Origin: Prevotella sp. P3-122
GTDB taxonomy: Bacteria; Bacteroidota; Bacteroidia; Bacteroidales; Bacteroidaceae
Assembly (NCBI RefSeq): GCF_002251365.1
Contig: NZ_NPJH01000087.1
Span: 54,299-118,298, forward strand
DNA: 64,000 nt
Direction of reading: 5' to 3'
Part shown: positions 25,671-34,248 of the stretch, piece after piece
How positions within the stretch are numbered: position 1 is the first letter of the stretch
Layout: each line of letters starts with the position of its first letter
Notes under the pieces: generated by a model
The model's input: the letters and a program-made list of their open reading frames with translations, nothing else
Database searches by the model: none
What the model was told of the DNA's origin: nothing
Program-made: the position numbers and the translations under genes

Positions 25671-28466
25671 ATGGCACACTCTCTTCTACTGCGAACAGTC
25701 ATCGCACTGCTCACGTCTTTGTCAGTCCTTCAGGCATACTGCCAGGACGACCCGCTCTATTTCACTCATGACTTTGAAGACAAGAGCATCTATCCGTCGA
25801 GCCGCACAGCAACCGAACAGACGTTCAACGCTCCCTACGGTGAATGGATATACGTCAATGCAAGCTCAAGTACCAATTCAAGCTATCTGCGCACTGGCAT
25901 GGGCACACGCGACCTGCGTATGCCTAAGAACATTGGCAGCTATGTAGTACTGCCCCTGCTCGACCGCGGTGCCAAGGAATTGTCGTTCATGGAGGGACGT
26001 GGCGACAGGAGCATCACTGTTTATACTTCCGAAGACGGAGGAAAGACATGGACGCTACATTCAACGGTAGCGACAGACAAAACGTCGTACACCAACCATG
26101 TGGCAATCAGCAATATCAAGGTGAACCGCATAAAACTCGCTAATGAAGGCACTGCCGATGCAGACGTGGACAATATTCAGGTGTCTATCCTCGCTGCCGG
26201 AACGAAAGCTACGATGCGGACGGGCGACGCAACGGACATCACAAAGAACGGCGCAACGGTGGAAGGAGAAATCCTCGATACAGGTGACAAGGATATGGTT
26301 GAATGGGGTGTTTGCTGGAGCACGGAGAATAGTATCCCGAAGACTGCCGACTACAAACAGATGGCAACAGAGAATCCCTTCCAGATAAAAATAACAGGCA
26401 TTGAAGCAGGAACCACAGTATATTACAGGGCATACGCCATAACAGGTGCCGGCACGGGATATGGAGAGGTGAGCACCTTCAGCACCAACGATGCTACAAT
26501 GGCTATGCTATCTACGACAGAGGCCATACTGAATTCCACATCGACAGACCACAGCACCATGTCTGCTTACTCCGGTGGAACAATAACCGACAACGGAGGG
26601 GCGACACCTATATTATATGGTGTTGTGTATGGCACGAATGTTCTCCCAACAACAGAAAAGTCAACGAAGGCTATCGGCAACGGTATCGATGCCGACGGCA
26701 GCTTCAACGCCGTCATGCGCCTCTTGCCTAACACAACTTACTACTACCGAGCTTTCGCTACGACAAAGGCCGGCACGGCATACGGCGACGAAAGAAGCAT
26801 CACGACGGGAGATCTTGTCATTCCCGACTTCGACGGACAGATAATCCATTGCGCACCTACAGGAAATGACGAGACAGGAGATGGCTCGGAGGCAGCTCCT
26901 TTCTTCTCTCTGCAGAAAGCTGCTGACATGGCTCAAGCTGGCGACACCATATTTATGATGGCGGGAACATACGTATATGACGCACGCATCAACATCCTGC
27001 ACAACGGAAGAGAAGATGCATACATCAATGTCTTCGCAAAGGGAGGACGCGCTGTGCTCGACTTCTCCGGCATGCCCTACCACTCACACTCTGACAATCC
27101 ATATCAGGGCATCAGACTATGCGGCAGCTACTGGCACTTCTACCGCATCGACATAACGAACGCAAGCGACAATGGTATGCTCATCGAAAGGAACAAACCT
27201 GATGGAGGCACGGCTCAGGACATCATCAACGCAACAGACCAGGCACACGATAACATCATAGAAGAGTGCAACTTCTATCGCAACGGTGATTCTGGACTAC
27301 AGATGAAAAACCTCGCCTCAAACAACCGCATCATCAACTGCGACTCTTACCTTAACTGCGACGAAGGACAGGGTGACGCCGATGGCTTCGCTCCGAAGAT
27401 TTCCGTAGGCGACGGCAACTATTTCTATGGATGCCGGGCATGGTGCAACTCCGACGATGGATGGGATGTCTTCTATAAGAAGGACGGTGGCTTCGGTGAC
27501 AATATGACGGTCATTCTTGAAGAGTGTCTGACGTACAAGAACGGATTCCTCGACGAGAACACCATAGCGCCAAGCGGCAACGGTAACGGATTCAAGATGG
27601 GAAGCGACCAGGGGGCAATGAACCTTTACATGAACAGATGTCTTGCTGTCTGCAACAAGTCGAAGGGATTCGACCAAAACCACAATGCAGGCGACATCAT
27701 CATGAACAACTGCACGGGCATGACGCTGAAGAGCATAAGCGACAAGGCTTACTCATATAGAATCTACGAGTCGATAGCTGACGGTCATGTCGTCAGACTC
27801 ACTAACTGTATCGCCATCAACGACAATGAGGCTACGGACAAAATAGACACAAGCACCGGTCTGCCCAAGGCTGGAGAAGAAGGAAAATACGGACAATATG
27901 GACGATTCCAGGTTGACACCTCGCTCAATGGACTGACAACAACGACATGCGAGTTCAGAAAAGCTTCGCCAGACCAATTCATCGACACAGAGAACCATGC
28001 CATGCTCATCGCTCCCAGAAATGACGACGGCAGTCTGCCTTATTCCACCTTCGCAAGGATAAAGGACGAGTCGTTCCTCATTGACAAAGGAACACCGGTA
28101 GAGGCTACGCTGTACAGAGGCATTGAAGTGGAAGGCATAGCCTACACCGGAACGGCTCCTGACCTCGGAGCATACGAGAAGGAAACTGGAACGACAGGAA
28201 TAAAAAGCACTGTCGCAACAGAGGAAACCAACAACCTGCGCATAACAACGACAATGGGCGGAAGGGTGATGCTCACCGTATGCAACGCCTCTGGCACACA
28301 GCATTTCAAAGCTATCGTATACGACGAGAATGGAAGGCTAACGGCAAACCACGATTTCGTGGGAACAACGACGATGCTGCCTGCAATCACAGGAAAAGGT
28401 ATCTTCATCATCAGGGTGGAGAACGGAAATGGATGGAAAGCAACAGCTAAGATTGCTGTTCGCTGA
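25671..28466 (+). CDS. PL9-family pectate lyase with fibronectin-like domains and T9SS tail
   Basis: Cuts de-esterified pectin by beta-elimination outside the cell. 931 residues: signal peptide to about residue 24; a jelly-roll region (25-170); two fibronectin-III-like domains (about 180-385, each ending TxYYRAYAxTxAGTxYGE); the right-handed beta-helix (about 385-790) and a C-terminal sorting domain. Family 9 features: CNSDDGWDVFYKKDGG with Asp595, Asp596 and Asp599 as calcium ligands and GNGFKMGSDQG with Lys642 as catalytic base. The C-terminal 70 residues (GRLTANHDFVG ... GIFIIRVENGNGWKA) look like a classical type A T9SS sorting domain, unlike the shorter tails of the neighbours. Confidence 0.9.
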   Translation: MAHSLLLRTVIALLTSLSVLQAYCQDDPLYFTHDFEDKSIYPSSRTATEQTFNAPYGEWIYVNASSSTNSSYLRTGMGTRDLRMPKNIGSYVVLPLLDRGAKELSFMEGRGDRSITVYTSEDGGKTWTLHSTVATDKTSYTNHVAISNIKVNRIKLANEGTADADVDNIQVSILAAGTKATMRTGDATDITKNGATVEGEILDTGDKDMVEWGVCWSTENSIPKTADYKQMATENPFQIKITGIEAGTTVYYRAYAITGAGTGYGEVSTFSTNDATMAMLSTTEAILNSTSTDHSTMSAYSGGTITDNGGATPILYGVVYGTNVLPTTEKSTKAIGNGIDADGSFNAVMRLLPNTTYYYRAFATTKAGTAYGDERSITTGDLVIPDFDGQIIHCAPTGNDETGDGSEAAPFFSLQKAADMAQAGDTIFMMAGTYVYDARINILHNGREDAYINVFAKGGRAVLDFSGMPYHSHSDNPYQGIRLCGSYWHFYRIDITNASDNGMLIERNKPDGGTAQDIINATDQAHDNIIEECNFYRNGDSGLQMKNLASNNRIINCDSYLNCDEGQGDADGFAPKISVGDGNYFYGCRAWCNSDDGWDVFYKKDGGFGDNMTVILEECLTYKNGFLDENTIAPSGNGNGFKMGSDQGAMNLYMNRCLAVCNKSKGFDQNHNAGDIIMNNCTGMTLKSISDKAYSYRIYESIADGHVVRLTNCIAINDNEATDKIDTSTGLPKAGEEGKYGQYGRFQVDTSLNGLTTTTCEFRKASPDQFIDTENHAMLIAPRNDDGSLPYSTFARIKDESFLIDKGTPVEATLYRGIEVEGIAYTGTAPDLGAYEKETGTTGIKSTVATEETNNLRITTTMGGRVMLTVCNASGTQHFKAIVYDENGRLTANHDFVGTTTMLPAITGKGIFIIRVENGNGWKATAKIAVR

Positions 28467-28654
28467 AACTGAAACACATTTTTCGCATGCGCCACCCCAA
28501 ACCACCTGATTATTCCACGTGACTCGTTGATTATCATCATACGCTATATGATGGCGCATAAAAAGTGATGAAGTCAGGGAATTGCTGGTTCATGCTATAT
28601 CTCGAGTGACAATATATTGTTGCGTGGTCTATGCATATATATATCATTGCCGAT
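28467..28654. other. Intergenic with a possible hairpin
   Basis: ATGCGCCA (28487-28494) and TGGCGCAT (28552-28559) form an inverted repeat 20 bp after the PL9 stop codon; the long loop makes a terminator role uncertain. Nothing else seen before the palindrome array. Confidence 0.35.
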
Positions 28655-28760
28655 AAGGTTAATAACCTTAAGGCCGTAAGGTTAATAACCTTTCAGCCGT
28701 AAGGTTATTAACCTTATCAGGGATGCAAACGTATTCATCTCCTATGGCAAACGGTTTCAC
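28655..28760. repeat. Array of short palindromes, period 23 bp
   Basis: Near-palindromes of 15 bp lie at 28655, 28678 and 28701, exactly 23 bp apart: AAGGTTAATAACCTT twice, then AAGGTTATTAACCTT, which is the reverse complement of the first two. Two degenerate units continue in register: TGCAAACGTATTC (28724) and GGCAAACGGTTTC (28746). These resemble the fifth unit GCAAACGTTTGC of the array at 1347-1446. The spacers AAGGCCGT and TCAGCCGT share CAGCC with the other array. No coding sense. Confidence 0.85.
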
Positions 28761-28890
28761 CCACTTCATTTAATAATATACTTCAGGAATAATATATTAT
28801 TATGCGTCACTCCATATTTCTGATGAACCGAATTGCTCCATTATTTGAAAATATGCATCCAAAAGGAGTGAGTTTCTCGGATTTTATTAC

Positions 28891-28898
28891 TATCTTTG
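28891..28898 (+). promoter_or_regulatory. -7 box of the PL11 gene
   Basis: TATCTTTG, 182 bp before the ATG at 29081. It implies a long leader of about 175 bases with no recognised riboswitch. Confidence 0.5.
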
Positions 28899-29080
28899 CC
28901 CTGTCTGTTGGGTTTTATACATATTTTGATTTGCAACAATAAGAATAGGTGAAAAATCTGACATGACAAATTCCTGTGCCGCTCGGCTTTGACGCTTGCC
29001 ATAAGCAAGGACTCTTTGTTGCTCAGGAACTTACAATAATAGTTAAACTAATGTGCTACGGAATTTTGGTAAAACAAATC

Positions 29081-30922
29081 ATGAAACAGACTATTCTTCT
29101 ATCCTTAGCTTGCCTCCTTGGCACACCTACCGTCTCGGCACAGCCACGCTACGACATGCAGCACATCTGCAGGGAAAAGCTCAACAGGGGCGTAGTGGCC
29201 ATAAAGAGCAACGGAACGGTGACGGTATCATGGCGGCTGCTCAAAGCCGACCTGGCTGACACTCCCTTCGACGTTTACCGCAACGGCAAGAAACTGAACA
29301 GCAAGCCAATAGCAGACGGCGGAACATTCTTCATCGACGAGCAGCCACTGCCTTCTGATGCCACCTACGAGGTAAGGGGAGGCAGTGCCAACGGCTCATT
29401 CCTGCTCACGGCCAATGCTCCCGAAGGCTATCTGCCGATAAAAATAGACAAGCCTGCAGAGATGACCATGCCCGACGGCAAGAGTTGCACCTACTCGGCC
29501 AACGACTGCTCCGTGGCTGATGTAGATGGGGATGGAGAATACGAGATTATCCTGAAATGGGAGCCGTCCAATGCTGCCGACAACTCACATACGCGCTATA
29601 CGGGCAATGTCTTCTTCGACTGCCTGAAGCTCGACGGCACAAGGCTGTGGCGCATAGACATGGGACGCAACATCAGGGCCGGAGCACACTATACGCAGTT
29701 TATCGCCTACGACCTCGAGGGTGACGGAAGGGCGGAGCTGATGATGAAGACTGCCGACGGCACTATCGACGGCAAAGGAAAGGCTATCGGTGACCCGACG
29801 AAAGACTGGCGATGCCATCAGCAGGGCAAATGCCTCGGACGCATCATGGATGGCCCGGAATACCTTACCGTCTTCAACGGACTGACGGGCGAGGCCATGA
29901 AGACTGTTGACTACATCCCTGACCGTGGACCGCTCGGCAGCTGGGGCGACAGCTACGGTAACCGATCCGAACGCTACCTTGCGGGAGTGGGATACCTCGA
30001 CGGCCACCGCGCATCGGCAATCTTCTGCCGAGGCTACTACACGCGCACCGTCATAGCGGCATGGGACTGGGATGGCAAGGAGCTATCCTCACGATGGGTC
30101 TTCGACACCAACAACCCCGAATGGAAGAGCTATGCCGGACAGGGCAACCACAACCTGCGCATTGCTGATGTCGATGGCGACGGAAAGGACGAAATAACGT
30201 TCGGCTCCATGGCGGTAGACCACGACGGACGGGGACTCTACAACACTGGCTTCGGACATGGCGATGCCCTGCACCTCATGCCATTCTATCCTGACAGCGA
30301 CAAGCTGCAGGTATGGGACTGCCACGAGAACCGCCGCGACGGCTCTGACTTCCGTGATGCTGCCACTGGCAAGGTGATATTCCAGCTGCCGGCCAACTTC
30401 GATGTCGGAAGGTGCATGGCTGCTGACATCGACCCAACAAATCCCGGAGTGGAGATGTGGAGTGCCAACAGCGGGGGCATCAGAAACGTAAAGGGCGAGC
30501 TGGTGAAGCCTGCAGAATACGAGGAGCCAACAATGGACAGGAAGAAGAGAAGAGGTATGTCCACCAACTTCGGCATCTGGTGGGACGGCGACCTGCTGCG
30601 CGAATTGCTCGACCATGAGAGCGTACAGAAATACGACTGGAAGACGGGACGCGTAGACATCATCAAGCGTTTTGATGGTAGGTTCAACAACTGGACAAAG
30701 TCCAACCCCTGCTTAAGCGGCGACATCATCGGCGACTGGCGCGAGGAGGTGCTCATACGCGATGAGGCCAGCACCCTCCTACGCCTATATGTCACCGACA
30801 TTCCAACACCCCATCGCATCCCCTGCCTCATGGAGGACATACCCTACCGACTGAGCGTAGCCACCGAGAACGTGGCATACAACCAGCCACCCGAGCCCGG
30901 CTTCTACTTAGGAACAAAGTAG
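29081..30922 (+). CDS. PL11 rhamnogalacturonan lyase
   Basis: Cleaves the rhamnose-galacturonic acid backbone of rhamnogalacturonan I by beta-elimination. 613 residues with signal peptide (MKQTILLSLACLLGTPTVSA). The N-terminal beta domain starts with the family hallmark LNRGVVAIKSNGTVTVSWRL, followed by the eight-bladed propeller with calcium sites SVADVDGDGEYEIILKW and RIADVDGDGKDEITFGSM, and CLSGDIIGDWREEVLIRD near the C-terminus, all typical of YesW/YesX-type enzymes. The frame is open 35 codons further upstream (from 28976), but the ATG at 29081 gives the signal peptide. Endo or exo mode cannot be decided. Its products are substrates for the GH105 enzyme upstream. Confidence 0.95.
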   Translation: MKQTILLSLACLLGTPTVSAQPRYDMQHICREKLNRGVVAIKSNGTVTVSWRLLKADLADTPFDVYRNGKKLNSKPIADGGTFFIDEQPLPSDATYEVRGGSANGSFLLTANAPEGYLPIKIDKPAEMTMPDGKSCTYSANDCSVADVDGDGEYEIILKWEPSNAADNSHTRYTGNVFFDCLKLDGTRLWRIDMGRNIRAGAHYTQFIAYDLEGDGRAELMMKTADGTIDGKGKAIGDPTKDWRCHQQGKCLGRIMDGPEYLTVFNGLTGEAMKTVDYIPDRGPLGSWGDSYGNRSERYLAGVGYLDGHRASAIFCRGYYTRTVIAAWDWDGKELSSRWVFDTNNPEWKSYAGQGNHNLRIADVDGDGKDEITFGSMAVDHDGRGLYNTGFGHGDALHLMPFYPDSDKLQVWDCHENRRDGSDFRDAATGKVIFQLPANFDVGRCMAADIDPTNPGVEMWSANSGGIRNVKGELVKPAEYEEPTMDRKKRRGMSTNFGIWWDGDLLRELLDHESVQKYDWKTGRVDIIKRFDGRFNNWTKSNPCLSGDIIGDWREEVLIRDEASTLLRLYVTDIPTPHRIPCLMEDIPYRLSVATENVAYNQPPEPGFYLGTK

Positions 30923-31216
30923 CCTCACCCCCGGCCCCTCTCCAAGGGGAGAGGAAGAAAAGCCTCACCCCCAGCCCCTCTCCAAGGGGAGAGGGGAGGT
31001 AGTAAGCTTAAAGGATGCGATGGTCAGGACAGGGGCATACAGACAAAATCTGTGAAATCTGTGAAATCTGTGGGACAAAATGGAGAGGAAAAAGCCTCAC
31101 CCCCGGCCCCTCTCCAAGGGGAGAGGGGAGGTAGTAAGCTCAAAGGATGCGATGTTCAGGACAGGGGTATACAGATAAAATCTGTGAAATCTGTGAAATC
31201 TGTGGGACAAGAATGG
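30923..31216 (+). repeat. Composite repeat, A-A-B-A-B
   Basis: Starts on the base after the PL11 stop codon. Three module A hairpins (CCCCTCTCCAAGGGGAGAGG arms) and two module B blocks (AAATCTGTG repeated three times, then GGACAA) alternate; the linkers contain AGGATGCGATG and TCAGGACAGGGG. Orientation is the same as the upstream gene. The hairpins may act as the 3' end of the PL11 mRNA. Confidence 0.9.
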
Positions 31217-31273
31217 AGGGAAAGTAAATAATCCACGGAGGACACAGATTAAGAGAAAATAATCTTTATAATA

Positions 31274-34114
31274 ATGAGTAGTGCAATAGATAAAACTAAC
31301 GGCGGTGATGATTTTTGCCTTTTCAGAACACTCAAGTACCCAAAGTGGCTTGTTACATTTTTTTTTGCAGTGGCATATTGTCTCAATATCGCCGCACAAA
31401 ACATAGTGGTACGACCATTTCCCTTCGTCCGTCAGTTATACACTAATAATATCTATGAAATCTTTCAGGACCGTGAGGGCTACATCTGGATTGGCACTGC
31501 GTCAAGTCTGCAGCGCTGGGATGGACATTGGCTGACGAACTTCCGTAACACCGACTCGCGCACACACCTTCTAGCCGACAACAATATTTCGAATATTGTT
31601 GACACCGACCAGCTGCTGTGGATATGTACCAGTGGTGGCTTGACCCTTTATGACAAAGCAAAGGGACATTTCTTTCAACCTACAGACAAGCGCATCCGTG
31701 GCAAATGGACAAACAGCATGTGCAACGATAGTGACGGTGGCATGTGGCTGGCTATTGGCACAGAGTTGTACCATTGCGATGCCACCTGTACTCAGATTGA
31801 ACAGGTCAACCCGTTTGGCAACAAGAATGGGAAGCACAATATCAATGCTCTATACATGGACAGCAAGGGCATGCTCTGGCTGCTGTGCAGCGATGGCACC
31901 CTGATGAGGGGGCGTGGCAAGCGGTTCGACGCCGTCAAACCCATACCTGATGGTGTGGCATGCACTATGTTTGAGGATGCGGATGGACGCTATTGGTTTG
32001 GAACCTGGGGGCAAGGATTGTGGCAGTATCTGCCCGAAAAGGCGAAAGCTAAAGGCGACTGTTGGTTGCAGCATCATGTGCAGGACAATGACGAAGGAGG
32101 CGAGGAGGATATATTCTTCTGCATACAGCAAGATAGGACAAAGCGCTGGCTGTGGATGTTGTCGTACAAGAAACTCTATGTGCTCGAATATGCAGGCGGA
32201 AGGTTGAAACCAATAGACCTGACAGCCTACTTGTCACCACGCCACGAGTACACCAATATGATATGTGATAACGTGGGTAATATCTGGCTGGCGGCTAACG
32301 ATGAGAGTTCCATTGTAAGCTTTGACTCTTCGGGCATCCTCAGCTATCACCCTCTTCTGACTTCGTGGCAGACTGATGAAGACCTGTACAACGTGCATGC
32401 TGATGGCAACTATATCTGGCTGAACTGGCAACGCAATGGCTTGCAGTTGTATGATCGTGCCCGCAATGAGATGACCAGCCTTCGAAACCTGAACCTACCA
32501 GAGATGTCGGTTATTCGTCCTTCACGTAAAAATGAATCCGTGTGGGTAGCACAGAAATACTATTCGACGGCCTATCGCCTTACTCGTGATCAGGGGCGTG
32601 TGTCCGTGGAGGACAAACTGGATTTGGAAGCTGTGCTGAAAGATTCATGTCCCATCTTAGACATCTGTGAGGACAACGGTGGCATTGTTTGGATGCTTAC
32701 GCCTCGGCATCTGGCTGCAAGACTAACAGATGTAGGCAAGACCATAGCCGTTGCAGACATCAAATCTCCAACTGCCATCACTCAATCAACTAAGACGGGC
32801 ACCATGCTGTGTGCGGCAGGCCACAGTCTTTACCGCTGCAAGGCTGAAGAAAGGTATTTGACATGCAGTACTGCCGCCGCACTCGATATGCTGTCGGACA
32901 ACGAGAGGGTTATAGCCATGAGCCTTGACAGCAACGACGGCCTCTGGTTGGCGACATCCATGGGCAGGACCTTCAGCAGCGACCGGCATATGAAGAAGTT
33001 CCACCCATCGCCTGTAGATACATTGCTACGTGACGGACTTTGCGAGGATATCGTCTCTACACGGACCTCTGTGTGGCTGATGAATAACAAGAAGGTTGTG
33101 TGCTATAACCTGCAACGCAAATGTGCTACTATCTATCCGGTCACAGACGAAATTGTCAATATCCTCAGTTTCCGTCATCGCGCTATATGTACTGATGGAG
33201 ACGGTGTCCTTGCTGGTGGATATGGTGGCTTCACTCACTTGCCTGAACAGCGTAATACGAAGTCTTCCAGAGTTTCATGCCCTGTACTGACAGACGTCCT
33301 GCTGGATGGTACGAGTATTTTTTTCAACAACAATAACGCATCAGAGAGTTCATTCAGTCATGCCATCCTGCCATCCGATGCCCACAACATAGAGTTGCGG
33401 TTGTCTCAGTTAGCATACTATACAGGCATGAAGCAGCACATGCAGTATCGTCTTAAGGGATTTGAGGACATGTGGTCTGAACTTGAATCTACATACCATC
33501 AAATCACTATTACATCACTCCCGTGTGGAACCTTCAATCTCGAAGTTCGCATTGAGCAACCTGATGGAAAGTGGAGTAAACCTTTTGGAGTAGCAACATT
33601 GGAGCGACTCCCAGCATGGTATGAGACGACCGTAGCTTACATTATATATATAGTAATAGCAATAGCGGTATTGGCGGTAACAGTATGGCACGTTCGGCGT
33701 CGCCATCAACGAAGATTGGAAACTGAGGTGATGCAAGCTAAGGTGGCAGTCATAACTGCCGATCACCACCTCACGGACAAGATGGTTGCCATCATCGACC
33801 AGCACCTTGACGACTCAGACTTTGGGTTGGAACAATTGTTGGCAGAGATAGGTATGAGCAAGAGTACTCTCTATCGTCAGCTGAAGACCGAGACCGATAT
33901 GACACCATCTGACTTTATCCGTAACATCCGTATGAAACGTGCCTGTGAGATGTTGCAGGGTCGTACGATGACCGTGTCTGAAATTGCGTATGCCACCGGT
34001 TTCTCAACACCAAAATACTTCACTCGCTGCTTCAAGGACATGTTTGGCAAGACTCCTACGGATTATGTACGAAGCTATCAAAAGTCAACGGAGATATTCG
34101 ACGATCAGGGGTAA
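31274..34114 (+). CDS. Membrane-bound propeller sensor fused directly to an AraC domain
   Basis: Probable transcription regulator of the surrounding saccharide genes. 946 residues: membrane/signal segment about 24-40; periplasmic two-component-regulator propeller repeats (about 48-680, e.g. FQDREGYIWIGTASSL, DSKGMLWLLCSDGTL, DNVGNIWLAAND); Y_Y_Y domain (about 690-785, YRLKGFEDMW); one transmembrane helix (about 788-806, VAYIIYIVIAIAVLAVTVW); about 35 residues of basic coiled linker; AraC-type double HTH (about 846-940, LLAEIGMSKSTLYRQLK and EIAYATGFSTPKYFTRCF). Classical hybrid two-component regulators have HisKA, HATPase and receiver domains between membrane and AraC; here they are absent. 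The sequence is intact, so this is an architecture, not a broken gene. Confidence 0.9.
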   Translation: MSSAIDKTNGGDDFCLFRTLKYPKWLVTFFFAVAYCLNIAAQNIVVRPFPFVRQLYTNNIYEIFQDREGYIWIGTASSLQRWDGHWLTNFRNTDSRTHLLADNNISNIVDTDQLLWICTSGGLTLYDKAKGHFFQPTDKRIRGKWTNSMCNDSDGGMWLAIGTELYHCDATCTQIEQVNPFGNKNGKHNINALYMDSKGMLWLLCSDGTLMRGRGKRFDAVKPIPDGVACTMFEDADGRYWFGTWGQGLWQYLPEKAKAKGDCWLQHHVQDNDEGGEEDIFFCIQQDRTKRWLWMLSYKKLYVLEYAGGRLKPIDLTAYLSPRHEYTNMICDNVGNIWLAANDESSIVSFDSSGILSYHPLLTSWQTDEDLYNVHADGNYIWLNWQRNGLQLYDRARNEMTSLRNLNLPEMSVIRPSRKNESVWVAQKYYSTAYRLTRDQGRVSVEDKLDLEAVLKDSCPILDICEDNGGIVWMLTPRHLAARLTDVGKTIAVADIKSPTAITQSTKTGTMLCAAGHSLYRCKAEERYLTCSTAAALDMLSDNERVIAMSLDSNDGLWLATSMGRTFSSDRHMKKFHPSPVDTLLRDGLCEDIVSTRTSVWLMNNKKVVCYNLQRKCATIYPVTDEIVNILSFRHRAICTDGDGVLAGGYGGFTHLPEQRNTKSSRVSCPVLTDVLLDGTSIFFNNNNASESSFSHAILPSDAHNIELRLSQLAYYTGMKQHMQYRLKGFEDMWSELESTYHQITITSLPCGTFNLEVRIEQPDGKWSKPFGVATLERLPAWYETTVAYIIYIVIAIAVLAVTVWHVRRRHQRRLETEVMQAKVAVITADHHLTDKMVAIIDQHLDDSDFGLEQLLAEIGMSKSTLYRQLKTETDMTPSDFIRNIRMKRACEMLQGRTMTVSEIAYATGFSTPKYFTRCFKDMFGKTPTDYVRSYQKSTEIFDDQG

Positions 34115-34146
34115 AAAACGTGTCAAACGGGGGTATAAACGTGTCA
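34107..34146 (+). promoter_or_regulatory. Candidate operator: two AAACGTGTCA direct repeats, 21 bp apart
   Basis: AAACGTGTCA occurs at 34116-34125 and 34137-34146, two helical turns apart, each preceded by GGGGTA. AraC-family proteins typically bind such direct repeats. The site overlaps the end of the AraC-type regulator gene and lies about 60 bp upstream of the -7 box of the GH141-like gene, a position suited to activation. Binding is inference. Confidence 0.55.
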
Positions 34147-34205
34147 TGAAACCCTTTTTACCCCACAATAAGCCTATTTTGAACCCTTTTCTGCTACAAA
34201 AGGGA

Positions 34206-34213
34206 TACTTTTG
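34206..34213 (+). promoter_or_regulatory. -7 box of the GH141-like gene
   Basis: TACTTTTG, 35 bp before the ATG at 34249. The nearest TTTG (34178-34181) is 24 bp upstream, longer than the 19-20 bp optimum, as expected of a promoter that needs an activator. Confidence 0.55.
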
Positions 34214-34248
34214 CGCCATCATTTCAATTAATCAAAAGTTTAATCAAA

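Noticed and set aside
31274..34114. Broken hybrid two-component regulator
   Set aside because: The frame is uninterrupted and the membrane-AraC junction is smooth, with no remnants of kinase motifs, so an intact different architecture is more likely.
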